This document shows positions 1 to 11,601 of a DNA stretch of 64,000 bases, one piece after another. Each line of letters opens with the position of its first letter. Within the stretch, counting starts at the first letter, position 1. Under the pieces are notes generated by a model. That model was given only the letters and a program-made list of their open reading frames with translations, was not told the origin of the DNA and searched no databases. The translations under genes were made by a program, and so were the position numbers. The stretch is from Osedax fenrisi (lineage: Eukaryota; Annelida; Polychaeta; Sabellida; Siboglinidae), in assembly GCA_964019155.1 (NCBI GenBank), contig OZ025242.1, positions 1,539,694-1,603,693 of the forward strand, written 5' to 3'.

Positions 1-249
1 TAAATAATAATTTTATAATATTATAAGATAAGATAAGATATATTTTATTATTGCAATCATTGCAAGAGAGAAAAAAAACAATAAAAGAACAAATAAAATG
101 ATCAGAAGATTTTCGAGGTATTTAACCTTATGACTTCCTGTTTACATATATATGATAACAATAAATAAAATATATAATAAAATAAAATATTTAATAAAAT
201 ATAATGAAACTTATCATGTAACTAAATGTAATCATCATATAATAATGTT

Positions 250-306
250 ACCTGGATGGGATGAAAGGACTCCACCAAATAAAAATAAAAAAAATAAAAA
301 AATAAT
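250..306 (+). mobile_element. SINE family 1, 3' end fragment
   Basis: A short piece containing CTGGATGGGATGAAAGGACT followed by CCACC and an A-rich AAATAAAAA tail. The same 3' end recurs at 47411-47510 (plus), 18362-18634 (minus) and, diverged, at 16046-16141 (plus). The complete copy at 18.4-18.6 kb has a tRNA-like head, so this is a 5'-truncated SINE. Confidence 0.75.
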
Positions 307-786
307 GTAATCATGTAATAATATAAATAAATGATAAAAGTATAAAATTAAAAGCTAATAAATACATCAAGTATTAAATAATCTAAATTAAAATATAACA
401 TAGTGGAACTAAATATGATATATCCAACAGTTAAAAGTAAAAGAAACAAGAGAAAAAAAAAGAATAAAAAAAAAGAGAGAAGAAATAAGAAAATATATTA
501 AATAAATATAGGTTAAACAATATTCGATGTTCATACAGAAAAATATATAACCCAAAGTAATTTATTTAATGTCAAAAAATGTAAAAAATAAAATAGAAGA
601 TAATACAATCTTAAAATCATATATAATAATTTTTAAAAAGTCAGTTTTTTATAATGTCAAAATTTAATATAATGTCAGTGTCTTTATATAGTGTCAAATA
701 AATAAAATCAAAATTATAAAAAAATATTATCATAAGTCAAATATATTAAATAAAAATTTAAACTAAAAATAAATGCTTATAATAGA
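307..786. other. AT-rich sequence, no gene seen
   Basis: A-rich, low-complexity DNA. It may hold the 3' UTR of the minus-strand LINE at 787-1863, but no tail or target duplication is recognisable. Confidence 0.4.
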
Positions 787-1863
787 CTAAGTATTATATA
801 AAATTATTTTAAGATTTTTACAGAATAATGATAAAGAATTTGACTTTCTTATATCTATACTTAAATCATTCCAAAGTCTTGGTCCGAATGTAATTAAGGT
901 ATTATTCATATAATTATATTTAAAATAAGGTTGAATAAAATCACAGTTACTCCCGGTATTAAATATTTTTTTAGATGTCAATGTAAAATGATTTAAAATA
1001 ATAGGATGGCACAATTTATTGAATATTTTATACATGTAAATGCAAGTCTTATACTTACAAATATCATATAAAGATAATATTTTATTTTCCTTAAATAAAT
1101 AAACAGTTGAAAAATCATTTGGTTTATAAACAATTATTTTTAATATCTTTTTTTGAAATAAATATATGTTATTTAAGTTTGATACATAACCATGACCCCA
1201 TGTTTCTATACAGTAAATTAAATGTGGATAACATAAAGCATAGTATAGTTTGATCATGGCAGATGTATTTACAAAGTATGAAACATTTTTTATGATCCAC
1301 ACAATTTTTAATAATTTATTTTTAAGATAAGCCAAATGACATTTCCAATTTAAACAAGTATCTAGATTTATTCCAAGATATTTTGTAGAAGTTACTTGAG
1401 ATAAAAGTGTATTATCTATATTTATATTAAATAGTATATCATTTTTAAATTACATACAATGCGTTTTATCTATATTTATGGATAATTTATTAAGTTTAGA
1501 CCATAGAAAAATGTCATCACATGCTGACTGTAATTTATGATTTAGATTATTATATGATTTATCACTAATAATTACATTAGTATCATCAGCAAATAATATG
1601 AATTTATTTTCTGGAGAACATAATATCATATCATTAATAAATATATAAAACAGTAATGGTCCAAGAATAGAACCTTGGGGTACACCATAACAAATATTAT
1701 ATATATCAGATTTACTTTCATTATATTGTACGAATTGTTGTCTGTCGTTAAGATAGGTAATCAACCAATCAAGAGGTTTCCCTCTTATTCCATAATAATC
1801 CAGTTTATTAATTAGAATTCTATGGTTGACAGTATCGAACGCCTTTTTTAGATCTACAAACAA
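787..1863 (-). pseudogene. Non-LTR retrotransposon reverse transcriptase, 5'-truncated, one nonsense codon
   Basis: Reverse transcriptase of the Jockey/CR1-like group. Reading from 1863 down, the frame opens in RT motif A (LKKAFDTVNH), continues through GVPQGSILGPLLF and the catalytic box FADDT, and ends in the C-terminal region with FGPRLWNDL. The two open stretches 1863-1450 and 1335-787 are in the same frame. They are separated by one TAA at 1450-1452, after which recognisable protein (STKYLGINLD) continues. The EN domain and RT fingers are missing. The 5' edge runs into a (TA)n tract near 1890. This is a dead insertion but only lightly decayed. The clade call rests on motifs only. Confidence 0.85.
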
Positions 1864-1893
1864 TCCTACACAATATTTATTTTCTATATCCTA

Positions 1894-2005
1894 TATATAT
1901 ATATATATATACATATAGGATATAGAAAGTGGGGGGAAATAGACAGAGAGATGGGGAGATAGGTTGAGAAAGAAAGGAAGGGAGAGAGAAAGATCGAAAG
2001 AGATA

Positions 2006-2053
<48 letters not shown>

Positions 2054-2345
2054 GTGAGAGATATATGGAGAGAGTAGAGGGAGAGAGAAGGACATATGTA
2101 TAGAGAGATCAATAGGGAGAGGGCGAGGAACATATAGATATAAAGATAGAGAGATAGAGAGAGAGGGGGGAAGGGGTATATATGGGTAAGGGTGATATAG
2201 CTAGATAAATGAAAGGGATATATTGAGTAATAGGGAGGGCATATAGGGAGAGAGGGTATATAGAGAGAGAACGAGATATACAGGGGAATAGTCACATACA
2301 TATAGATATATATCGAGATAAAGCGAGATAAAGCGAGATAAGGGG
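1894..2345. repeat. (TA)n and purine-rich GA microsatellite block
   Basis: Two TA tracts (about 1894-1910 and 2009-2050) lie within a long asymmetric purine strand of GAGA, GGGGAAA and GATAGAGA runs. Open frames on the other strand (Ser/Leu/Tyr/Pro-rich) are produced by this composition and are not genes. Confidence 0.8.
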
Positions 2346-2699
2346 AGGGGCTAGGGAGAGCACAACACGTGACCAGATTTCCGATGCAATTATCGTACCG
2401 GAAGTTGATTCGATAATACCGATTCGATTGTTATTAACGTTATTGCCACGCTGCCTCCTCTCCCTCTCTCTGTCCCTCTCGTAGTGATGACGGTGGTGGT
2501 GACAGTGGTGGTGGCGAGGCTTAGGTCGTCCTTCTAGAGGCGATATCGGCCCGGTCAGATATCTATTTATAGATGTTATCGTTTTGCCGAATGCGCGTAT
2601 ACAAGGCATTATACCCACGCGCGATATACTTATAGACGTTACTATGACAACAATAACAACAAAAACAACAACACAAATAATGATAATAGATTGCGTCAT
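2292..2699 (-). CDS. Doubtful open frame with hydrophobic N-terminus and His/Arg-rich middle
   Basis: I do not recognise this. The 135-residue minus-strand frame starts at ATG 2699. It has a hydrophobic stretch (residues about 4-22, IIIICVVVFVVIVVIV) that could be a signal anchor, then a His cluster and an Arg/Glu repeat. Local composition at 2350-2640 is richer in GC than its surroundings, as seen for real exons here. However, the C-terminal third runs into the GA microsatellite, and the hydrophobic part is partly encoded by a TTG/GTT-type repeat. It could be one exon of a gene or chance. Confidence 0.2.
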   Translation of the reverse strand: MTQSIIIICVVVFVVIVVIVTSISISRVGIMPCIRAFGKTITSINRYLTGPISPLEGRPKPRHHHCHHHRHHYERDRERERRQRGNNVNNNRIGIIESTSGTIIASEIWSRVVLSLAPPLISLYLALSRYISICM

Positions 2700-2863
2700 T
2701 TAACGTAGTACCATTGTTCTTTCACACTAATAAATGCAAGCCCTGCAATGCAGGGCCTGCATAGCCAAACTATAGTTTTATATTCTAATATTTCTTTAGG
2801 AAATACCATATAAGTAATAACCTTAGTAATAATATTATATATATATATAATATATAAATACAT

Positions 2864-2906
<43 letters not shown>

Positions 2907-3082
2907 TGATTTGTTATGTATTAAATATGAATATCATTTACTCATATTATACATTAAATATATATATATATAGATTATTTTCATTGTTTATTTTCTGTTA
3001 CCACATTATATTTTCGCACATTTTTCAAATCCATAATATTTGTATTTGATTCGTTTACAATATAACTATATTATAGTGTATA

Positions 3083-3239
3083 TTACAGCCTATAGGCTGT
3101 AATATATATATATGTAACGTATACGTTACATACACACATACACGCACAGACACCCATAGTATGGGTCCCACACCCACACACACACCTACACACGTTAACA
3201 TACCTATATCGTTGCGTTAACGCTTCTTCAATTGAAGAA
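3083..3239. repeat. Cluster of perfect short palindromes
   Basis: Within about 160 bp there are several separate perfect or near-perfect palindromes: TACAGCCTATAGGCTGTA, TAACGTATACGTTA, ACCCATAGTATGGGT, GCGTTAACGC and CTTCTTCAATTGAAGAAG. No coding potential is seen. A GCCCTGCAATGCAGGGC hairpin lies just upstream at about 2737-2753. Confidence 0.7.
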
Positions 3240-3326
3240 GATCAACTGAAATACATATCTAGAGGTACTATAGTCAGCCTTGCTCGTATACTTCTACACC
3301 ACCACACAACTACTACATATACTATT

Positions 3327-3545
3327 GATGTAAATGATGCCGAGCCGAGACTTTTGGTTATTGATGCCGAGCCGAGACTTTTGGTTATAGGTGCCGAACC
3401 GAGACTTTCATTTTCGGAAAAAAAAACAAACCCGAGTCGAGCCGAAATGAAAGTCTAACCAACGAGCCGGAGCCGAATTGAGACTTTAGGTAACTGATAC
3501 TGCGACTGTATCGATGCTTTAGAGTTGACTGTAATCATTTACATC
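3327..3545. mobile_element. Small MITE-like element with 12 bp terminal inverted repeats
   Basis: Bounded by GATGTAAATGAT and its exact inverse ATCATTTACATC. Inside are three tandem 27 bp units starting at 3336, 3363 and 3390 (GCCGAGCCGAGACTTTTGGT), followed by related sequence in inverted orientation. No coding capacity. The element at 36300-37011 has similar ends (TGTAAATGA). I cannot find a convincing target duplication. Confidence 0.6.
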
Positions 3546-3769
3546 ACTACTATATACTTACAGTTACGCCCCCTAATATACGCCCCCACACATACGTCTT
3601 ACATTGTACATCATACACTATATACGACTTATAATGTATTCCTGTGTCTTCACGATTAGATATAACAATTATTATTACGGTTTACTCTATATTTATACAT
3701 CTATGTAGGTGAAGTAATTCATAAATATATAAGTGTATATATATTTACAATATAATATATATATATATA

Positions 3770-4900
3770 CAGTCAAAGCTCGATAACTCAACATTGACGG
3801 GACGGAGTTTTCATGTTGAGTTAGCTAGTATGTTGAGTTATCGGATGTATAAATTTATTTTTATTTATAATGGTATATTTGTTACGCTACTAATAGTATA
3901 TTACTCCTAATGATGGTTTATGATTATTATTAAGTTTATAGATTGTATATTGTTCTAAAATAATAATTATAATAAATAAAAAGTCATAGGAATAGCAAGG
4001 ATTTCTTGGGAAAAATACTATATTCATTTTTTATTAAAGTAATTATTCATTTTTGATTGTATTACATTTTTATCAACATGATTGTTATTCTAAAGATGCC
4101 TTATAAATGGCATCTTTATTCTTAAACCATCCAGCTATGGTAGATACAGAAACATCTAATCATTTGGCAACTGACTTTCTTGATTCGCCTTTATCAATAT
4201 TAATGATAGATTCTAACTTATCATTTATGGAGATAGACGTAGATTTTCTCTTGACTGACATGTTACTTAATTAGATTCATAATCTTTAATGATTTCGAAT
4301 ATACAAGAATGTATATTAATAAACTTATTGTTAAAAATAATCATTCCCCATTGGATAATTCAAAATAAGCCTAATCCTTGATTATGCCTTGCAAGAATGC
4401 ACTCATGAGTCATTGTCCATTGTGAGGGATAGTTAATAAGTCTATATATAGACTTAGTCTATAGACTTAATTAATGTTTTGTTCACATAAATGTATTCAA
4501 AATAGTACTCGTATGATAATATAATAATTGTAATTGTATTTTTACGTTTATATATTTATATCCATATATTATTAAATAAAACCATGTTGAATAATGTATG
4601 TTGAATTATATTTGTTGAGCAAAGTAGTTTTATTACATGTAAAAGATACGAATCCAACAACATATGTTTGTGATATTTTGATTTTTCATAAATGTTGAGT
4701 TCTCGGATGTATATTTACATGTAATGTATAGGCTAGGATCATAAAAACGATGTCGAGTTATATGTATGTTGAGTTATATTTGTTGAGTAATAGGGTTTTT
4801 GTTAACATGTTTAAGATACGAATCCAACCAAATATTTTTTGGATGTTGAGTTATCGGCAATGTTGAGTTATCGGCATGTTGAGTTACCGAGCTTCTACTG
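3770..4900. mobile_element. pogo/Tigger-like DNA transposon remnant
   Basis: The left end CAGTCAAAGCTCGATAACTC and the right end, inverted, CAGTAGAAGCTCGGTAACTC match at 20-plus positions. Each is flanked by TA, the target duplication of the Tc1/mariner/pogo superfamily. The motif GTTGAGTTATCGG is repeated just inside both ends. A minus-strand relic of the transposase DNA-binding domain sits at 4085-4261. About 1.13 kb total, so most of a full transposase gene is deleted. A roughly 120 bp internal block is duplicated near the right end (around 4580-4700 and 4740-4850). Confidence 0.85.
4085..4261 (-). pseudogene. pogo/Tigger transposase N-terminal helix-turn-helix, broken
   Basis: From ATG at 4261 the minus frame begins MSVKRKSTSISINDKLESI and continues with KGESRKSVAK, then a TGA stop, then LDVSVSTIAGWFKNKD. 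This pattern (KRK start, KGES...VAK, VSxSTI..WxKNK) is that of the psq/CENP-B-N helix-turn-helix of Tigger and pogo transposases. The frame closes at TAA 4087-4085 after 58 codons. No CENP-B central domain or DDE catalytic domain follows, so only the DNA-binding N-terminus survives. Confidence 0.75.
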
Positions 4901-4954
4901 TATATATAAAATGATGATACATATATGTCATATATGTCAATTAATTTAAAATGC

Positions 4955-4990
<36 letters not shown>

Positions 4991-5320
4991 TATATTGATG
5001 AAATCTTATTCTATAGATTCGGGCATGTCAGCAATTAAAGCTAGCCGGACATTACATAATCAGAAAAGATGATGTCATCATATTAACGGCCGCGTAATTA
5101 TATCTGTGGGCGTGTCGTGACGATATTGCTGTACAGTAATTGACCGACGGTCAGATCTCTACCACAGAACAACTACTATATAGTAGTTATAGCCGACGAT
5201 TTATGTACGAATAATTACAATCGTATATGCACACACATACGCGCACAATACGCCGTACAATGTACATATACACACACACATACACATATATATATGCATA
5301 TAAATATATATATATATATG

Positions 5321-5364
<44 letters not shown>

Positions 5365-6206
5365 TATATATACATATAAATATAGAATGTAATAGACTAT
5401 AGTCTTATATATAGTCTTATATATAATAAATAGAGTAAATAGAATAGTTTATTCAAACAACAATACATGAATGTAATTATTAAATTTAATAAAAAGCATG
5501 GTTTTGTGGGGCACGACACACGTAGCGCCCTAGTTAAAGTTACCAATATATAGGCCAGAGATTACGTGTATTAGCGTGATATTAACGCATCCAGTATTAA
5601 CGGTATAAGGGATTGCATTTGCATTAAAGTAGGGTCGTTTGAAGGTCAAATACGTAACATCGAGTCAGACAATGACAGAGAAGCATACAATAAAGCCCGA
5701 GTAGTCATACATCGCATGCAACACACTACTACGAAGGCCCGAAGCCTTAGTAGCAAAGCCTTCGGGCCGAATGCTTTGCTACTACCCTGATACATAATTA
5801 CGATATTCACGTTCGCCAGTAAACAAACACTTCTGGACCAATCAAACGAACGGATATTACTTATTTTTCTGAATGGAAAACACTTCAGATAAATTCGTTT
5901 ACCGTCAGTCGAAGAATGCACGCGATGATGTAATATACGTTACGTAACTCTAATCCACTATATCATATATATATATATATATATATGATATTTATATATA
6001 TATATATATACTTTAACATATGGAAAAGTTATAATTTTGTTGATTATAGATAACCTATTTCTACTACTACAGTAGTATTACAGGATATACGCAATCATAG
6101 CCCCTCTACAATAATGCACACTCTATAGAGTCCGCGCTGGCACACTATAATATACGTGTAACTACACTCAATATATCATTTTTAGTTATCGATATATCAA
6201 TATCTT

Positions 6207-6238
<32 letters not shown>
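4901..6238. other. Intergenic region, (TA)n tracts and an interleaved inverted repeat
   Basis: Contains (TA)n tracts (4957-4987, 5328-5363, 5960-6010, 6205-6238), a moderately GC-rich stretch at 5020-5240, and the structure at 5736-5784 listed separately. The open frame on the minus strand at 5646-5921 has no recognisable features. Confidence 0.5.
5736..5784. repeat. Interleaved inverted repeats (pseudoknot-like)
   Basis: GGCCCGAAG at 5736-5744 is inverse to CTTCGGGCC at 5760-5768. TAGTAGCAAAGC at 5748-5759 is inverse to GCTTTGCTACTA at 5773-5784. Both pairs are perfect. Each contains one arm of the other in its loop, so they form H-type pseudoknot geometry rather than a simple hairpin. Confidence 0.8.
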
Positions 6239-6240
<2 letters not shown>

Positions 6241-6242
<2 letters not shown>

Positions 6243-6433
6243 CCGGCGATAGACCAGAAAAGGACCTCAATGGACCTTACTATATAGAGTTAAGTAATAC
6301 TCCATATATGGCCTTTTGAGATTTAAAATAACAATATATTTTATATATGTATACATTATAATTTATAACTTATATTTATTATTTCATACGAACTGTTATA
6401 TCTCAATAAACAATATTTATTTATTTATTTATT
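6241..6433 (+). mobile_element. Retroposon family 3, 3' end
   Basis: Begins CCCGGCGATAGACCAGAAAA and ends with ATCTCAATAAACAATATTTA followed by a (TTTA)n tail. The AATAAA near the end fits a retroposon 3' UTR. A second copy in inverse orientation lies at 38428-38584. The coding part is absent in both. Confidence 0.7.
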
Positions 6434-6891
6434 TATATATCGATAATGCACCTCATATATAGGGGTGAGTTAAAATAATATGTATGCGTCGGTCACTCTA
6501 CCCAGTGCACGTATAGGGGTGACTTGTTAAGGGCATTTAAAGTGGGGAGGAAATTACAAGAATAAATATGTTGTTATCAATTTTACATGAAAAACAACCT
6601 AACAATAATAAATGTACTTATTTATAATACATAAATAGGAATATGATATAGTTGATTATGAACAAATATGATTTTTTTGTGGGCACAAATTTAAAAGTGG
6701 GGCGAAACATATTAGAGAGGGGTAATTTCTCACAAAATACCCTTTAAAAAGTCTCTATCCCACACCTATTTCTACGAATGAATACCTTGCCTATGTGTTC
6801 CACGTATAGTTGTACCTATAGGTACTACTGATACTACTGTACTACCTATATAGGTACTACTGTATTTGTATAATCTCTGCTCACGCTGAAT
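6434..6891. other. AT-rich sequence, no gene seen
   Basis: Low-complexity DNA with small direct repeats such as ACCTATAGGTACTACTG around 6820-6865. No open frame or element recognised. Confidence 0.4.
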
Positions 6892-7015
6892 CTGCTTTTT
6901 CTGTAGTAGCTCCAAAATACTGAAATGCTCTACCATATGACATTAGGTGTTTGAAATCCCTATCACTATTTAAATGTAAACTCTACATTCACCTATTAAC
7001 TTTGACTCTTACTTT
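6892..7015 (+). pseudogene. LINE family B, RT C-terminal fragment
   Basis: The frame from CAC 6892 reads SESAFSVVAPKY, then a TGA where the related copy at 39040 has TGG (W), then NALPYDIRCLKSLSLFKCKL. This is the conserved 'APxxWNxLP' end of CR1/L2/Jockey-type RT proteins. It lies just upstream of, and is separate from, the larger LINE at 7120-8835. Confidence 0.75.
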
Positions 7016-7119
7016 TACATAAAAACATCATAAATTATAGATACTCTCCCTCGACCCTGCATCCCACCAATATCAAGCCCAATATACTCATTTTCCACTT
7101 TTTCATTACCAACCATTAT

Positions 7120-8835
7120 CAATATCAATAATCATTTATTAACAGTTAAATCTACATGTAAACTAGACCAAATTCCATTATGTTTATTACATTCTCTTTC
7201 ATCCCTTCTTTCTCCATTCTACAAAAAATTATCGATCGCTCACTAACTGCAGGTATCATCCCATCCCACATGAAATATGCCCATGTAATTCCCATCCCTA
7301 AAAACCAGTCCATTGATAGGTCAACTTTTTCTAATTATCGTCCCATATCCAACCTTTCTTTCATATCTAAGATAATTGAAAGAATAATTGCTAAACAACT
7401 TAGAACATATATCAATAATAATAACATACTGCATAAATTACAAAGTGCTTATACAACGGACAAGAGCACTGAAACTTCACTACTCCATACTTTAAACAAT
7501 ATACTACTATTTCCAAAAAATACTCCCACCATACTGATTCTACTTGACTTGTCGTCGGCTTTCGATACGTTAGACCATAATATTCTTATTCGAAGATTAG
7601 AGAACATTGGTATTAAAGATTTTGTCCTTAGTTGGTTTACATCCTACCTAATTAACAGATCCTTTTCTATATGTATAGATAACGCCATAACAGAACCCCG
7701 CCACACAACTTATGGTATACCCCAAGGTTCTGTTATAGGTCCAATTCTCTTTAATATATATATTTCCCCTGTACTTTATTTACTTGACGAATACCCCGAT
7801 ATACACTTTCACTCATATGCGGATGACTTACAGCTATACTGTAATTTACCTGACCCAATCAATAACATAAATACTATAAATAAATGCATTAATGACATTA
7901 GTAAATGGCTTTCAAATAACTACCTACTATTGAATAGCCTTAAAACAAAAGCGTTATTAATAAATACATCCCCAGGACATCATTCCATACCACCTATTAT
8001 TATTAATAATCACATTATAGAATACTCTAACCAAGCTAAAAACCTCGGCCTCACACTTGACCAAAAGATGTCTTATCTACCACATATAACTAGTATATCG
8101 AAGTCAATTAACTACTGAACTTGCCAAACTACTAGTTACTTCCTTAATACTGCCCCGACTTGACTACTGTAACTCTACTTTAAATTCACTCCCAGCACAT
8201 ACTATCAAAATGCTCACTAAATTACAATATAGAGCCATCAGAACCATTTTCAGGATAAAAAAATACTTAAGACAACATATCATACCTTATATGAAATCCA
8301 TTCACTGGCTACCCATCCCTTACCGCATACAATACAAATTACTCCTACTGACCCACCATGCCACCCATAATAATAAACCTGACTATCTTACTGAACTACT
8401 TACGAACTACAAGTCATCCAGACCACTACGAACAATACATAAATACAAACTAAATATACCAATAACTTTATCACTTAATAAAAAACAGGAATCTTCTTTT
8501 TCTATAATATCACCTAAACTATGGAACTCCCTACCTCACTCAATTAGATCTATTGTTTCTGACCACACCTTTAAAGTCAAATTGAAAACACATCTATTTA
8601 ATATAGATTATAATAATTAATATACGATACACCGCCGAAAACTCATTACTGATGTTGATCGCAGTGTCTAAACAAATTGGTTACAAGGTTACAAGGTTAT
8701 TAAAATTGTAACCTACCATCCCTTTTCCTTTATTTTTATTGTACTATATTTATTTTATTTTTATTTCCTTCTCATGACGCCCATAACCACCACGTGATTT
8801 TGTAGTCAATAAAACATTTAAAAATAAAAAATAAT
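7120..8835 (+). mobile_element. CR1/L2-like LINE, 5'-truncated, frameshifted (family B)
   Basis: RT frame from about 7180 to 8118 with NYRPISNLSFISKI, LLDLSSAFDTLDHNIL (motif A), YGIPQGSVIGPILF and the catalytic YADDLQLY. A shift near 7200 (upstream protein LDQIPLCLLHS is in another frame) and another at about 8115-8210 break it. The C-terminus resumes at 8210-8620 with SIHWLPIPYRIQYK and SPKLWNSLP. The 3' UTR ends ACGCCCATAACCACCACGTG then TTTTGTAGTCAATAAAACAT, an end shared with 22386-22500 (minus) and 39031-39275 (plus). The EN domain is missing. Confidence 0.88.
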
Positions 8836-9474
8836 GTATACACTCGCGAGTGTGTTAGTAATTCTAGCCTAGCACATATGTTATGTCTAAAGTTGGAGGG
8901 AGATTACAGGGTCTGTATCGAATACGGCACTGTTTATTTTGATTACGATATATGGGGTCACATTTATAATAATTGTTTCGCTATCTGACACATTAGTGGA
9001 TATGATAAATTAATATATACAATGAAAATGTAATATATATTATATGATATATATATATATATATATAAATTAGATATTTATATAATTTTAAATTATATAC
9101 TATATACTATATATTATATATATGTATATACTATACAATATTATACTATATATAGTGATCAATTAAAATATCGGAAATCTTAATCAAAACAAACGGGGGC
9201 CATATTCGATATTCTCCGAATACAGACTAAGTTTAGAACAAATATGGCGTACGGTGTACACTGCACGTCAAGGCATGGCGTGTACTAATACAGTTCTTTA
9301 TTTCAGCTTATTGAAAGTAGCTACAGATTGTCAATAAATCGTAAACATTGTCACGATTAATGATTTTTAGATACATAAGTTTATAGTTTACATTTGTAAA
9401 CTATAAATCTATGGTTAGATATGACATATTTCGAAACATAATATTTAATTTAATCTATAGATCATATATTATGC
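8836..9474. other. AT-rich spacer, no gene seen
   Basis: (TA)n stretches around 9040-9150 and otherwise plain AT-rich DNA between two LINE insertions. Confidence 0.4.
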
Positions 9475-11601
9475 ATATCCTCCAATCCTCGCAAATTATT
9501 TAAAATAGCAAATAAAATTCTCTCTCCTCCAGATGAAAAAATCCTCCCCATTTTACCTAACACGTCAAATTTTCAACTGTGTTCTCTTTTTGAAAAATTC
9601 TTTAAACATAAAATTGCAAGCATTAATAATATTATTTGCGCATCTACTCAACCCATACTCAATCCTACCATATATATTACCCATCATATTGACTCATTAA
9701 GTACATTCACTATTCCTTCACTGTATGAAGTAAATGACCTACTCATGAAATCTCACTGTACCTCCCCCACTGATCCCCTACCTTTATCATTATATCACAA
9801 ACTTTCACCCTTATTTTCTCCTATTTTCTTGGATATTATTGCGAACTCACTAAACTCTGGCCAAGTGTCACCCTGTCTCAAGACTGCCATAATATCCCCT
9901 ATTCTAAAAAAACAAAACTTAGACCCAAACTCATTTAGCAATTATCGCCCGATCTCCCACCTACCCTTATTAAGTAAAATATTAGAAAGAATTGTTTCCA
10001 CAACTCATAACCCATGTAAATAAAAATAATCTTTTCGACCCATTTCAAAGCGCTTTTCGTAAGGGTCATTCAACCGAAACAGCTCTCCTACGTATTACTG
10101 ACACTATATTATCTACCTTAAATAGCAACACGTGTTGCCAGCTAATCCTACTTGATCTATCATCTGCTTTTGATACCCTGGACCATAACATATTAATCTC
10201 GCGACTTACTTTAATGGGTATATCTGGCTTAGCATTAAAATGGTTTACTTCATATCTCACTAACAGTAATATCTCTATTATGATTGACAAATCTTACTCG
10301 CCTCTTTCTCCTCTTAACCACGGTATTCCCCAAGGATCTGTTCTAGGTCCATCCCTCTTTTCTATTTATATCCGCCCTATTGCTGATCTAATTAAGAAAT
10401 TTCCAAATATCCACTACCATATTTTTGCTGATGATATCCAACTGTTTACCTTTTTCCCTATAAATTCTCATAATACCATTAACTCTGAATTAATCGAGTG
10501 TGCTAACTCCATAAGATTATGGCTCCTCTCCAATAAACTACTAATTAATTCCTCTAAGACTACTGTACTTAACATATCTACTTCTGAAACTTCCTTTCCA
10601 AACTTTACTCTAAATAACATGATTATTTCTCCTTCTCATTCCTCCAAAAACCTAGGATTAGTATTTGATGACAAATTATCATTTAAGAATCACATATCAT
10701 CCATTACAAAATCATCCAACTTTCATCTCTTCAGAATTAAAAAAATACGGACATCACTTTCCAGAAACCTTACTAAAACTCTAATTAATGCTCTTGTACT
10801 TTCACGTATTGACTACTGTTCTTCCCTACTGAATTTACTTCCTGCTAAAGCTACTGCTCCACTTAATCAGATTATCCGTTCCTCAATACGTACTACTTAC
10901 TGTTTAACTCGACTGGATCACTCTACTACAACATCTCATCAATCATCTCGTATGTGGCTACCCTTCTCCCTCAGGTGTAAATTACGTATACTATATATAA
11001 TCCATAAATCAATATATTCTTTTACCCCTAGCTATATCTCTGATCTAATTAAAAAACGTACTATATTATCTTCTCTTCGTTACCAAAATGCTCCTCTACT
11101 TATCTCCCAGAACTCTAGTAAAACTTCCCTAAATTCTAGAGCTTTTAAAAATTCCGGTCCAACCCTATGGAATTCCCTCCCTCCTACCATTCGTTCTATT
11201 AGATCCCACAAAAGATTTATAAATCTTACTTCTTCTTTTCTCTCTACCCATAATCATTAAATCATCCAACTTATTATTTGTATCCGTGTTATATTAAATT
11301 TATATCATTATTAAATTGTTATTGTATTATTATGATCTTATTATTATATAACACTATACTATATCAATGCAGTCTGTAGTATATACAACTACACCATATC
11401 AATGCAGACTGTAGTATATAATAGTCCTTTATATTGTTTATTATTGTTTTTCCGTTGTATATTGAATGTATATTATTATCAAATTATTATCGTATTACTA
11501 TTATTTTATTATTATTTTCTTCCCGCACGAGCGAAGGGGTCTACATGACCCTATTTTAGTGCTAATAAACTCAATATCATCATCATCATCATCATCATCA
11601 T
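9475..11601 (+). mobile_element. LINE family A, 5'-truncated copy with a 2-base deletion
   Basis: Nearly identical, base for base, to 49975-52096 of the near full-length element, including the 3' UTR and its terminal (ATC)n repeat. Homology starts at ATATCCTCCAATCC, so the endonuclease and ORF1 are absent, as expected for 5' truncation at reverse transcription. Around 10002 it has TTTCCACAACTC where the longer copy has TTTCCAAACAACTC. This 2-base loss splits the RT frame into 9745-10023 and 9992-11260. RT motifs LLDLSSAFDTLDHN, HGIPQGSVLGP and FADDIQLF are intact downstream. High identity implies a recent insertion. Confidence 0.93.

Noticed and set aside
1877..2301. Open frames rich in Ser, Leu, Tyr and Pro on the minus strand
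   Set aside because: Produced by the GA-rich and TA microsatellites.
5646..5921. 91-codon frame on the minus strand
   Set aside because: Overlaps the interleaved inverted repeat, has no motif or splice context, and its length is near chance.
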